Assembly (NCBI GenBank): GCA_964534095.1
Contig: CAZHPF010000009.1
Span: 1 to 18,824, forward strand
DNA: 18,824 bases
Reading direction: 5' to 3'
DNA from: CALMSM01 sp964534095
Lineage (GTDB): Bacteria > Patescibacteriota > Saccharimonadia > Saccharimonadales > CALMSM01
Shown here: positions 7,256 through 14,703 of the stretch, one piece after another
How positions within the stretch are numbered: the stretch's first letter is position 1
Layout: each line of letters opens with the position of its first letter
Made by a program: the position numbers and the translations under genes
Notes under the pieces: model-generated
Told to the model about the DNA's origin: nothing
The model's input: only the letters and a program-made list of their open reading frames with translations
The model's database searches: none

Positions 7256-7459
7256 GTGGCTACAAAAGCTGTAAAGAATACAAAAGCAATGAGCCGCAAG
7301 CTAATACTCGGATGGCTAGGGGTGTGGCTTGTCTTGGGGTATGCCGCGGCTTCCGGGGCAATTGATACCGGTAGTTGGCTGTATTACTTTGCTGCCTTTC
7401 TGTCCTGCGCGCAGCTCCTACGGCTGATGAAATTGTTGATCAAATCATATGGCAAATAG
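7256..7459 (+). CDS. Two-helix membrane microprotein, unknown function
   Basis: Encodes 67 residues with a basic N-terminus (KAVKNTKAMSRK) and two hydrophobic segments, about residues 16-34 (LILGWLGVWLVLGYAAAS) and 41-62 (WLYYFAAFLSCAQLLRLMKLL), forming a likely helical hairpin with both ends in the cytoplasm. Start is GTG at 7256, with AGAGGAA at 7244-7250 and a 5-base gap; the ribosome site overlaps the pnp stop. Its last 11 bases overlap the start of the glycosylase gene. I do not recognise a family. The tight linkage to pnp, and RNase J two genes on, raises membrane tethering of RNA-decay enzymes as a speculation only. Confidence 0.75.
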   Translation: MATKAVKNTKAMSRKLILGWLGVWLVLGYAAASGAIDTGSWLYYFAAFLSCAQLLRLMKLLIKSYGK

Positions 7460-8018
7460 TAAACAAACCCAACTGGACGAACTAGTGCAAGAGATTATTG
7501 CTCACGACGTGTGCCCTGAGCTTAAGGCTGGGGCTACGCAGCTGGTGTTTGGTGACGGTTCGCCTGATGCCGAAATCGTATTTATCGGAGAGGCTCCGGG
7601 TAAAAACGAGGACGAACAAGGCATTCCATTCGTAGGGGCAGCTGGTAAGTTTTTGGCAGAAATGCTGAAATCCATCGGCCTCAAACGTGCCGACGTGTAC
7701 ATTAGTAACATTGTTAAGTACCGTCCGCCCAATAACAGGGATCCATTGCCCGAGGAAAAAGCGGCGTTTCTACCGTATCTACAAAAACAAATAGATATCA
7801 TTAAACCTAAGCTCATCGTGACGCTAGGCCGGCATAGCATGGATTGCTTGCTCCCTGGCCTCAAGATTAGCCAAGTGCACGGCCAGCCAAAGCGATACAA
7901 GGGACAAGTATACCTGCCCTTGTTTCATCCGGCGGCGGCTCTGTACAACGGCGCATTGCGCCAAACGTTGGTGGATGATTTTTCTACCATCCCCCTTATT
8001 TTGAAAAAACTTAACTAA
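7449..8018 (+). CDS. Family 4-type uracil-DNA glycosylase lacking most Fe-S ligands
   Basis: Removes uracil from DNA as the first step of base-excision repair. 189 residues with the family 4 signature: motif A GEAPGKNEDEQGIPFVGAAG (GEAPG at 47-51), YISNIVKYRPPNNRDP, and the catalytic-site motif HPAAAL (His160). Family 4 enzymes normally hold a [4Fe-4S] cluster with four cysteines: C-x2-C near the N-terminus and two in CRPPxNR...C. Here only Cys22 is in place; the partner is Leu25, and the later pair is Tyr91 and Phe107. The only other cysteine is in RHSMDCLLPG. The fold and active-site motifs suggest it still binds uracil-DNA, without the cluster. Start ATG 7449 overlaps the previous gene by 11 bases. 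Confidence 0.85.
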   Translation: MANSKQTQLDELVQEIIAHDVCPELKAGATQLVFGDGSPDAEIVFIGEAPGKNEDEQGIPFVGAAGKFLAEMLKSIGLKRADVYISNIVKYRPPNNRDPLPEEKAAFLPYLQKQIDIIKPKLIVTLGRHSMDCLLPGLKISQVHGQPKRYKGQVYLPLFHPAAALYNGALRQTLVDDFSTIPLILKKLN

Positions 8019-8038
8019 TTTATCATAGAAAGGAATCT

Positions 8039-10153
8039 ATGAACCCAAAAAACAATACTAACCAAAACAAGCCCAAACGATCCCAGCGGGCAAAACCGTC
8101 GGGGACAGCAAGTAAACCGGATCGTTCGTTTAGCTCTTCGCGCGGAGCGGCTATTCGCGCCCAACGCCGTGCCCAAGACGATGCCAACCGAATTGCCAGC
8201 CAATATTTGGACGTACCTTCGGCAAATAACGGCAAACAAGAGAAGCCTCGTGCTAACTTTATTGATGATACTCCCCGACTTAAAGTTATCGGCCTCGGGG
8301 GTATGGACGGAGGAGGTTCAAAAAACACCATACTGGTAGAGTACATGAATGACGCTATCATTATGGACTGTGGTAATGACCTGGGAGTCGATCTGCCCGG
8401 CATCAATTACGGTATTTGTGACATGACATACCTGGAAAGTATTCGTCATAAATTGCGCGGCTATGTCATTACCCACGGCCACCTTGACCATATTGGTGGT
8501 TTACCGCATATCGTGCCGCGTTTTCCGGCGCCTATTTACGGGTCAAACTTTACAATTGGCCGCGTAGAAGAGATTTTCGAAAACTTTGGTCTGCCAATGC
8601 CCGAAGGGTTTGAGCTCAAGACAGTTATTATGAACGAAAATACTCACGAGCGATTGAAGCTAGGGTCGTTTTTCGTAGAGCTAGTCCGCATTACTCACTC
8701 TATCCCTGGAAGCACTTGTATTGTGCTTGATACCCCCGCGGGGCGTATCATTAACACTGGTGATTTTCGACTAGACCCTAATCCGCTTGATCACGAACGA
8801 TCTGATACTGAGCGGCTAAAAGAATTGGGCAATGAAGGTGTATTGGCGCTTCTGAGCGAAAGTACCACAGTTGAGCGACTGGGAAGAACACCAAGCGAGT
8901 CAACTATTGAACAGAGCTTCATAGACATTATCGACCAAGCACCGGGACGAATTTTTGTAGGGTTATTTTCTACTAATATGAACCGTGTGCAGATGATTGT
9001 AAACGCAGCGGTGCATCATGGCCGAAGAGTTGCTATGGATGGCCGAAGCATGGTGAGTACGCTAGAAATGGCTGTCCGACACGGCTTTATGAAAATACCA
9101 AAAGGCACGTTTGTGCCGATTGCCTCGGCGGCAAGTATGAAAGATAACGAACTGGTCGTGGTATGTACTGGGTCACAGGGCGAACCTAACTCGGCGTTGC
9201 AGCGTATGGCGAACGGTGAACATAAGCATATCAAGTTAAAAGAGCAGGATACGGTTATTTTGAGCTCTACACCTATCCCAGAGTCAGGCAATGATTCGCT
9301 AATTGGAGAAATGGTAGACGGGTTAACCCGTAATGGGGTGCATGTATTCGAACATCGTAATCATGAGCTTGATGGAGTAGGACCCTTGCACGTTTCCGGT
9401 CATGCCAGCCAGGATGAGTATGCTGAGATGATTCAGATGACCAAGCCAAAATTCTTCATTCCTATTTATGGCGCATATCGAGTGAAACAACGACATATTG
9501 AGCTAGCTGTTCAGCAAGGCGTACCTCGAGGCGATTGCATAAATGCCGAAAATGGCCAAGTAATTGCCCTTACCCCAGACAAGATTGAAATTGTAGGGGA
9601 AGTGCCAGTAGGTACAGTGCTGGTAGACCAAGCGGGAATGATTGTCGCAGGAGTGGTCATCAAAGATCGTATTATGCTAGCCGAAGAAGGGTTGGTAGCG
9701 GTAGTTCTGACTATTGACCGCAAGACGGGCAGTATTATGACCAGTCCGGATATCATTAGCCGTGGATTTATCCATATGCGGGATCAGGAGGAGTTAGTCA
9801 GCAACCTTCGGGTTGAACTAAAACGTGCTGTGGGGCAACGGTTTAAGCGTATTGATTTGGATAGGTTTAAGGCAGAACTAAAGGATCATGTGACGCACTT
9901 CCTCTATGAACATACTGGCGGAAGCCCTATCGTTATCCCTGTAGTTAACGTGATTGGCGGCAAGCCCCTAGCTGGTAAAAACGCACAAAATCCGGGCAAA
10001 CAGGAACAACAAAAGGGTAAAGAAAAAACTAGTCAGCCTGAAGTCCCCGCAGCGCCTGAACCGCCAACCCCAGAACAAATTGCGACAGAGCAACAACAAC
10101 GTTTTGCTGAAATGCGGGCTAAACTCTTAGGCCAAGATGCCCGTGTTGATTAG
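8039..10153 (+). CDS. rnj: Ribonuclease J (metallo-beta-lactamase/beta-CASP) with long extensions
   Basis: RNase J has 5'-to-3' exonuclease and endonuclease activity on mRNA and pre-rRNA. 704 residues against about 555 in Bacillus. Residues 1-75 form a basic Lys/Arg/Asn/Ser-rich, probably disordered extension; the metallo-beta-lactamase core starts near 78 (LKVIGLGGMDGGGSKN), with HGHLDH at 146-151, ITHSIPGS, TGDFRLD, then the beta-CASP insert and the late metal ligand in VSGHASQDEY. The C-terminal domain (GSIMTSPDIISRGFI...) is followed by a Gln/Glu/Lys/Pro-rich tail. Start ATG 8039 has AGAAAGGAA at 8027-8035. With pnp in the same block, it gives both directions of RNA decay. Confidence 0.93.
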   Translation: MNPKNNTNQNKPKRSQRAKPSGTASKPDRSFSSSRGAAIRAQRRAQDDANRIASQYLDVPSANNGKQEKPRANFIDDTPRLKVIGLGGMDGGGSKNTILVEYMNDAIIMDCGNDLGVDLPGINYGICDMTYLESIRHKLRGYVITHGHLDHIGGLPHIVPRFPAPIYGSNFTIGRVEEIFENFGLPMPEGFELKTVIMNENTHERLKLGSFFVELVRITHSIPGSTCIVLDTPAGRIINTGDFRLDPNPLDHERSDTERLKELGNEGVLALLSESTTVERLGRTPSESTIEQSFIDIIDQAPGRIFVGLFSTNMNRVQMIVNAAVHHGRRVAMDGRSMVSTLEMAVRHGFMKIPKGTFVPIASAASMKDNELVVVCTGSQGEPNSALQRMANGEHKHIKLKEQDTVILSSTPIPESGNDSLIGEMVDGLTRNGVHVFEHRNHELDGVGPLHVSGHASQDEYAEMIQMTKPKFFIPIYGAYRVKQRHIELAVQQGVPRGDCINAENGQVIALTPDKIEIVGEVPVGTVLVDQAGMIVAGVVIKDRIMLAEEGLVAVVLTIDRKTGSIMTSPDIISRGFIHMRDQEELVSNLRVELKRAVGQRFKRIDLDRFKAELKDHVTHFLYEHTGGSPIVIPVVNVIGGKPLAGKNAQNPGKQEQQKGKEKTSQPEVPAAPEPPTPEQIATEQQQRFAEMRAKLLGQDARVD

Positions 10154-10168
10154 TCAAACTGCTCATGC

Positions 10169-10196
10169 TTGCAATCCTACCAGGTCTCGATACACT
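10169..10196 (+). promoter_or_regulatory. Possible promoter for dapA-hom
   Basis: TTGCAA (10169-10174), 16 bases, TACACT (10191-10196). Each box matches consensus at four of six positions. Expected start about 10203, leaving a leader of about 17 bases that contains the AAGGAG of dapA. Confidence 0.35.
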
Positions 10197-10219
10197 GGTT
10201 CTATAAGCTAAGGAGATAT

Positions 10220-11185
10220 ATGAGCACGGAAGCCCTGACAGTTCGCCAACAATTTGAACAAGGGGCTGGTCCTTATGAACATGCCCCGTTTGGTCGAGTA
10301 GTGACTGCTATGGTAACCCCATTCGAAGGGGATATGTCGTTCAATCCAGAGCATGCTCAACAGCTTGCTCAGTTCCTCGTTCAGAATGGCTCTGAAGGAC
10401 TGGTACTTGCCGGTACAACTGGCGAAAGTCCGGCTCTTACTCATGAAGAGGAAATGGAGCTTTTCCGAGCAGTACGGGAAGCAGTAGAGGTGCCTATTCT
10501 AGCAGGGGTAGGGAAGTCGGACACATTAAGTACTGAACTTCTGGCCCAAGAAGTTGCCTACGAACAGTTGGCTGATGGGTTGCTCGTCGTTACGCCACCA
10601 TACAATCGTCCCACTCAAGGTGGTTTACGGTATCATTTTCGTACTATTGCTAACGCGACACCTCTACCAGTGGTAGTTTACGATATTCCTGTGCGTACAG
10701 GACAGGGGCTAGAAGATGACACATTGCTGGAGGTTGCTTCACTGCCAACCGTTGTGGCTGTCAAAGATGCAACAGGGAGCGTTGATCGTGCAGTGCGTCT
10801 GCGTGATGATCTCCCAGATGGATTTGTTACTTACAGTGGAGACGATGGGCTGAACCTTGAATTTGTGCGTCGGGGCGCAGTAGGGGCTATATCTGTGGCC
10901 AGTCATTGGGCCGGCCAGGAAATACAAGTAATGTTTGATGCTGAAGCACGAGGTGATCATGGCGAAGCAGATAGACTTAATGAGGCACTCAGGCCTTCAT
11001 ATGAATTCGAAACCGGGCCGGAAAGGCGGAATCCAATTGCTACTAAAGCACTGCTTCGTGCAGCCATCGGCTTACCGGTTGGTTATGGTAGGCCACCGAT
11101 GGTCACAGATGATAGAGAGCTTGATATTGCTTTAGAACAGCAAGGCGCACAAGTGTACGCTGCTCTGAAAGGAGCAATATTATGA
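10220..11185 (+). CDS. dapA: 4-hydroxy-tetrahydrodipicolinate synthase (DapA family)
   Basis: Condenses aspartate semialdehyde with pyruvate, the first committed step to diaminopimelate and lysine. 321 residues with about 20 extra at the N-terminus. The active site is complete by comparison with E. coli: GTTGES with Thr66/Thr67 (Thr44/45), Tyr of VTPPYNRP (Tyr107), Tyr154 (Tyr133), Arg159 (Arg138, in the YDIPVRTG segment), and the Schiff-base Lys182 (Lys161) in AVKDATG. The Tyr-Arg pair favours DapA over sialic acid lyase or other family members. Start ATG 10220 follows AAGGAG (10210-10215). The stop overlaps the next start (ATGA), so it is translationally coupled to hom, which uses the same semialdehyde. 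No asd, lysC or dapB is in view. Confidence 0.88.
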   Translation: MSTEALTVRQQFEQGAGPYEHAPFGRVVTAMVTPFEGDMSFNPEHAQQLAQFLVQNGSEGLVLAGTTGESPALTHEEEMELFRAVREAVEVPILAGVGKSDTLSTELLAQEVAYEQLADGLLVVTPPYNRPTQGGLRYHFRTIANATPLPVVVYDIPVRTGQGLEDDTLLEVASLPTVVAVKDATGSVDRAVRLRDDLPDGFVTYSGDDGLNLEFVRRGAVGAISVASHWAGQEIQVMFDAEARGDHGEADRLNEALRPSYEFETGPERRNPIATKALLRAAIGLPVGYGRPPMVTDDRELDIALEQQGAQVYAALKGAIL

Positions 11186-12219
11186 GTCGAGGAGAAGCAC
11201 AGCCCTGGGCATTATACGGACAAGGTCTAATTGGAAGTGAGGTGTTACGACAAGTTGGCCAAGTGCATGTCGCTGAACGCTTAGGCCTGCTACCTGAACC
11301 GGAGTTTGTTGCCACAAGAACCAGAGGCGTGCTGAATGCAAATGGGTCTGAGTATGATGGTGATCCGGGAGTTCCAACTACAGCATTTGTGGCTATCCCA
11401 TCGGATAATGATGGTCAGGCCGCAATGAGTATTATACGGCCAGTGCTGCAGAAGGGCGGAGCGGTAATCACAGCCGAAAAAGGCGCCATGGCTAATCACT
11501 TCGATGAATTGCGTGAGTTATCAGATGACTTTGCCCGGTTAGGTGTTAATGCGACCGTTGGTGGTGGAACTCGTATGATGGAAGCGGCTGCAGTCTATCT
11601 GCGTGACAAACCGAATGTCTCCCAGATACATCTGGTACTTAATGGTACGCTCACCGCTATTTTGAGCGAAGTTGGTCCTCAAGCGGGCATGGGTATGCCG
11701 CTTGGACAGGCTGTTGCTCAGGCTGTACGGCTTGGGTTTGCCGAGCCTGGTGCTGAGACTCCCGGGGCTGTTATTGCCGGCGAAGCCGCAGGAGACCTAC
11801 CCAAGAAGACAGCTATTTTTATGAGTAAGCTTGGGCTTGCCGACAGAACTGTTAATTGGGATGAATTTGATTTTCAGATTACTCCAGACGATGTACGCCA
11901 AATTGAAGAGCAAGCACGTATCCGCCGCCCGATAGTGTCACTTTACCACACCTCAGTAACTGACATTCAACCGGAAACAGATATCATTGGTGGGTTTGAT
12001 GTGCAAGTAGATGGGTGGCGTGCTGTAGCTGGGTTTAGGGACATCACCAAAAACCCCTTGTTTTCTGACTTAGGTGGCCTTACGGGAGCAGGTAACGGTA
12101 TGGTGATTGGATTAGGACCTAATGACTCAGATGGTGTGGTGCGGATAGCTGGACAAGGTGCGGGTGTGGGGCCAACAGCAAACGCCATGCTCGACGATTA
12201 CGTCTCCCTGAGACCATAA
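11182..12219 (+). CDS. hom: Homoserine dehydrogenase, short form
   Basis: Reduces aspartate semialdehyde to homoserine on the route to threonine and methionine. 345 residues. Seen: a Rossmann GQGLIGS at the N-terminus (about 14-20), VGGGTRMMEA, the NGTLTAIL segment corresponding to NGTTNYIL of the family, the AGDLPKKTAIF segment with Asp205 and Lys209 at the Asp-x3-Lys spacing of the catalytic pair (Asp219/Lys223 in the yeast enzyme), and the C-terminal GAGVGPTANAMLDD. No C-terminal ACT regulatory domain and no fused aspartokinase, so threonine feedback through such a domain is not expected. Several family motifs are divergent, so a related activity on a similar aldehyde cannot be excluded. 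Its ATG overlaps the dapA stop by four bases. Confidence 0.82.
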   Translation: MSRGEAQPWALYGQGLIGSEVLRQVGQVHVAERLGLLPEPEFVATRTRGVLNANGSEYDGDPGVPTTAFVAIPSDNDGQAAMSIIRPVLQKGGAVITAEKGAMANHFDELRELSDDFARLGVNATVGGGTRMMEAAAVYLRDKPNVSQIHLVLNGTLTAILSEVGPQAGMGMPLGQAVAQAVRLGFAEPGAETPGAVIAGEAAGDLPKKTAIFMSKLGLADRTVNWDEFDFQITPDDVRQIEEQARIRRPIVSLYHTSVTDIQPETDIIGGFDVQVDGWRAVAGFRDITKNPLFSDLGGLTGAGNGMVIGLGPNDSDGVVRIAGQGAGVGPTANAMLDDYVSLRP

Positions 12220-12225
12220 GCAGTA

Positions 12226-12254
12226 TTGACAAGTGATGTAAAATTTGCTATATT
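12226..12254 (+). promoter_or_regulatory. Near-consensus promoter giving a leaderless transcript
   Basis: TTGACA (12226-12231, perfect), 17 bases, TATATT (12249-12254, one mismatch), with TG one base before the -10 box. It starts 7 bases after the hom stop. The expected transcript start near 12261 lies 3 bases before the ATG at 12264, leaving no room for a ribosome binding site. This is the strongest promoter-like sequence in the window. Confidence 0.8.
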
Positions 12255-12263
12255 ATTTCAAGT

Positions 12264-12479
12264 ATGGCAGAAACCCCACATTCTGATTCTGGCCCACCTG
12301 ATGAAGGTATACCATCTTCTGAAATGGTAGGAGGAGATGTGGTCTCGCAGCGTTTACGCGCTCTTGAGCTAGCCAATCAAATGTTGGCGGAAGACCCTGC
12401 TAATGAAACGGCACAAATGATGCGGGATGCCGCCCAAGCTGACCTTGATAGGCTACAGCCCCCACCTCCTGGCTCATAA
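12264..12479 (+). CDS. Small acidic protein, unknown function
   Basis: Encodes 71 residues: a Pro/Ser/Glu-rich, probably flexible N-terminus (1-24), one amphipathic helical region (about 25-62, VVSQRLRALELANQMLAEDP then ETAQMMRDAAQADLDRL) and a short PPPPG end. No membrane segment, cysteine or known motif. The helical part resembles a TPR-like pair of helices in spacing only. It is driven by the near-consensus promoter at 12226-12254, has no Shine-Dalgarno sequence, and is 28 bases ahead of ftsK. The strong promoter makes expression likely even though the product is small; I cannot assign a function. Confidence 0.72.
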   Translation: MAETPHSDSGPPDEGIPSSEMVGGDVVSQRLRALELANQMLAEDPANETAQMMRDAAQADLDRLQPPPPGS

Positions 12480-12489
12480 CCCGTAGAAA

Positions 12490-12498
12490 TGGTACTAT
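12490..12498 (+). promoter_or_regulatory. Extended -10 box just upstream of ftsK
   Basis: TGGTACTAT: TG at 12490-12491 and TACTAT at 12493-12498. The -35 region is poor (TGGCTC at 12470-12475). The expected start near 12505 lies 3 bases before the ftsK ATG at 12508, and no Shine-Dalgarno sequence is present, so the ftsK transcript from this site would be leaderless. Confidence 0.45.
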
Positions 12499-12507
12499 TA
12501 AACAGTT

Positions 12508-14703
12508 ATGGCTAAAAAGAAAAAGACCACCAAAAGAAAACCTGTCCCCGTCAAAGACGAGCAGTCAACGTTTTGGCCGATGGCCGGAGCAGTACTGCTC
12601 ATGTTGCTAGCTGTGTTTGTGCTGCTTGGCTTGTTTGGCACGGGTGGGCCACTGCCCAAGAACCTTTATAGCGGCGTTTATTGGGCGCTTGGCTGGTCGG
12701 GGTTTCTGATACCAGTAATCCTGGTCACGTTCGGTTACCATAAGTTTACGACTGAAGATAAACAAATACCGGTCGGTAAACTATTCAGTATAGTTGGCTT
12801 GCAGCTTGTGCTCGCAAGCCTCTTCGACGTATTGTTTGCGACAAAAATGCTGGATGGCTCGTTTGAGGCGGGACATGGGGGAAGAGCAGGCGAACTTTTT
12901 GGTGGGTTGGCGCTGAGCGCACTCGACAAATTCCCAGCGGTAATAATGTTTTTTGTTTTCTCGCTGCTGCTGTTTTGCTTAAGTTACGGTATTTCACTGA
13001 AGTCACTGATAAGTCTATTTGATTTTCTTAAACGCCCACAGACAGAAGATACTGACCTCGGTGCCCTAAAAGCCAAAGCTGCCGAAAGCGGCTTTAAGCT
13101 CAATGAAGGCGTGCCGGTTGAGCACCATGAACCACACACCGGTTCTACCCGTATGACTAGTCTGAAGAACACTGCCCAAAAACTTGCCGCTAGTGAACAA
13201 CACGAAGCTCTTACGACGGCAAGCGACCCAGACTGGAAGCTGCCGGGTATGGATTTGCTTATTCAAAAGCAGGACAAAGCAGATGCAGGTGACGTCGAAG
13301 GGAACGCTGAGATTATTCGGGAAACGTATGCGAACTTTAACATCAACGTCGATATGGAAGGCGCTAACATCGGCCCGCGTGTCACTCAATATACCCTGAA
13401 GCCGCCCACCGGTGTAAAACTGACAAAAATCACTGCCCTAGAGAATAATTTAGCGCTTGACCTGGCCGCGCACAGTATTCGTATGGAAGCGCCAATCCCC
13501 GGCAAGCGAGCCGTTGGCATCGAGGTACCAAATATTAAAGCCGCGACCGTTCGGATGAGCTCAATCTTGCAAACACCGCAATGGGCTACGATGAAAGGCC
13601 CGCTTTCTTTCGTTATTGGTAAAGACATAGCCGGCCAGCCTATCCTCGGTGATTTAGCTAAAATGCCCCACTTGTTAGTAGCCGGCCAAACTGGGTCAGG
13701 TAAATCAGTCATGATTAACGATATCCTCACCAGCTTGCTATACCGTAACTCTCCTGCGGACTTAAAGCTTATACTGGTAGACCCAAAGCAAGTGGAATTA
13801 AAGCCCTACAACGATATACCGCATCTGTTGACGCCGGTAATTACTGAACCGGAGAAGTGCATCAGTGCACTCAAGTGGACGGTGGCTGAAATGGAGCGCC
13901 GCTATCGGGCGCTGGCAGATGTAAATCGGCGCAATATTGTTGAGTACAATAATCTTAAAAAAGAGGAAGGTATGCCGTATGTCGTTGTTGTGATTGATGA
14001 GTTGGCAGACCTGATGATGATGGCCGCACGTGACGTAGAAGCGCTAATTGTACGGATTGCACAGAAAGCCCGCGCTGTGGGCATACACCTTGTATTAGCA
14101 ACCCAGAGACCTTCCGTAGATGTCATCACGGGGCTTATTAAGGCCAATGTACCCGCTCGGATTGCGTTTACCACTGCTTCACAGGTTGATTCGCGTACTA
14201 TCATTGACCAGGTAGGGGCAGAGAAGCTGCTCGGGATGGGTGACATGTTGCTTACTACCGCTGATGTGCCGAAGCCGCGGCGTATCCAGGCTGCCTTTAT
14301 CACTGACGATGAAACGCTTAAAGTAGCGGATTTTATCCGTATGCAGCGACCCCCGCAGTACGATGACGAGGTTGTCAGCCAACCGGTTCAGCTCAATGGT
14401 AAAGGTGGTATTGTGGCTGACCACGGTGGCCAAGATGCGGACGATGATATGTACCGTGATGCCGTGCGTGCGGTGATTGAGAGCCGTAAGGCAAGCACCT
14501 CACTATTGCAACGGCGTCTGAGGATTGGTTATGGCCGGGCGGCACGTCTGATTGAAACGATGGAAGAACAAGGTATTATCAGCCATGCCGACGGTAACCG
14601 ACCCCGAGAAGTCATGGTATCATCATTTGATGAAGTGTTTGGTGGTGGTGCAGCTACCGAAGAAGCCGACATGTACGACGAAAACTTCTCTGATAAAGCC
14701 TAA
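12508..14703 (+). CDS. ftsK: DNA translocase FtsK/SpoIIIE
   Basis: Septum-located motor that pumps DNA to clear the division site and resolve chromosome dimers. 731 residues: a Lys-rich N-terminus, four membrane segments (about 22-45, 57-76, 90-108, 142-165), a short linker, the alpha domain (from about 270, INVDMEGANIGPRVTQYTLKP), the RecA-like motor with Walker A GQTGSGKS at 393-400 and Walker B VVVVIDELADL near 490-500, and the C-terminal gamma winged helix (about 655-715, RKASTSLLQRRLRIGYGRAA) that reads KOPS-type orienting sequences. All main parts are present; the linker is short compared with E. coli FtsK. Its TAA overlaps, tail to tail, the stop codon of the minus-strand gene. Confidence 0.96.
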   Translation: MAKKKKTTKRKPVPVKDEQSTFWPMAGAVLLMLLAVFVLLGLFGTGGPLPKNLYSGVYWALGWSGFLIPVILVTFGYHKFTTEDKQIPVGKLFSIVGLQLVLASLFDVLFATKMLDGSFEAGHGGRAGELFGGLALSALDKFPAVIMFFVFSLLLFCLSYGISLKSLISLFDFLKRPQTEDTDLGALKAKAAESGFKLNEGVPVEHHEPHTGSTRMTSLKNTAQKLAASEQHEALTTASDPDWKLPGMDLLIQKQDKADAGDVEGNAEIIRETYANFNINVDMEGANIGPRVTQYTLKPPTGVKLTKITALENNLALDLAAHSIRMEAPIPGKRAVGIEVPNIKAATVRMSSILQTPQWATMKGPLSFVIGKDIAGQPILGDLAKMPHLLVAGQTGSGKSVMINDILTSLLYRNSPADLKLILVDPKQVELKPYNDIPHLLTPVITEPEKCISALKWTVAEMERRYRALADVNRRNIVEYNNLKKEEGMPYVVVVIDELADLMMMAARDVEALIVRIAQKARAVGIHLVLATQRPSVDVITGLIKANVPARIAFTTASQVDSRTIIDQVGAEKLLGMGDMLLTTADVPKPRRIQAAFITDDETLKVADFIRMQRPPQYDDEVVSQPVQLNGKGGIVADHGGQDADDDMYRDAVRAVIESRKASTSLLQRRLRIGYGRAARLIETMEEQGIISHADGNRPREVMVSSFDEVFGGGAATEEADMYDENFSDKA

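Noticed and set aside
8001..8026. TTGAAA and TATCAT as an RNase J promoter
   Set aside because: The spacer is only 14 bases and there is no extended -10 element; read-through from the pnp block is simpler.
10169..10219. Upstream TTG extending dapA by 17 residues
   Set aside because: AAGGAG lies just before ATG 10220 and the extra residues do not look like DapA; TTG 10169 overlaps a possible -35 box instead.
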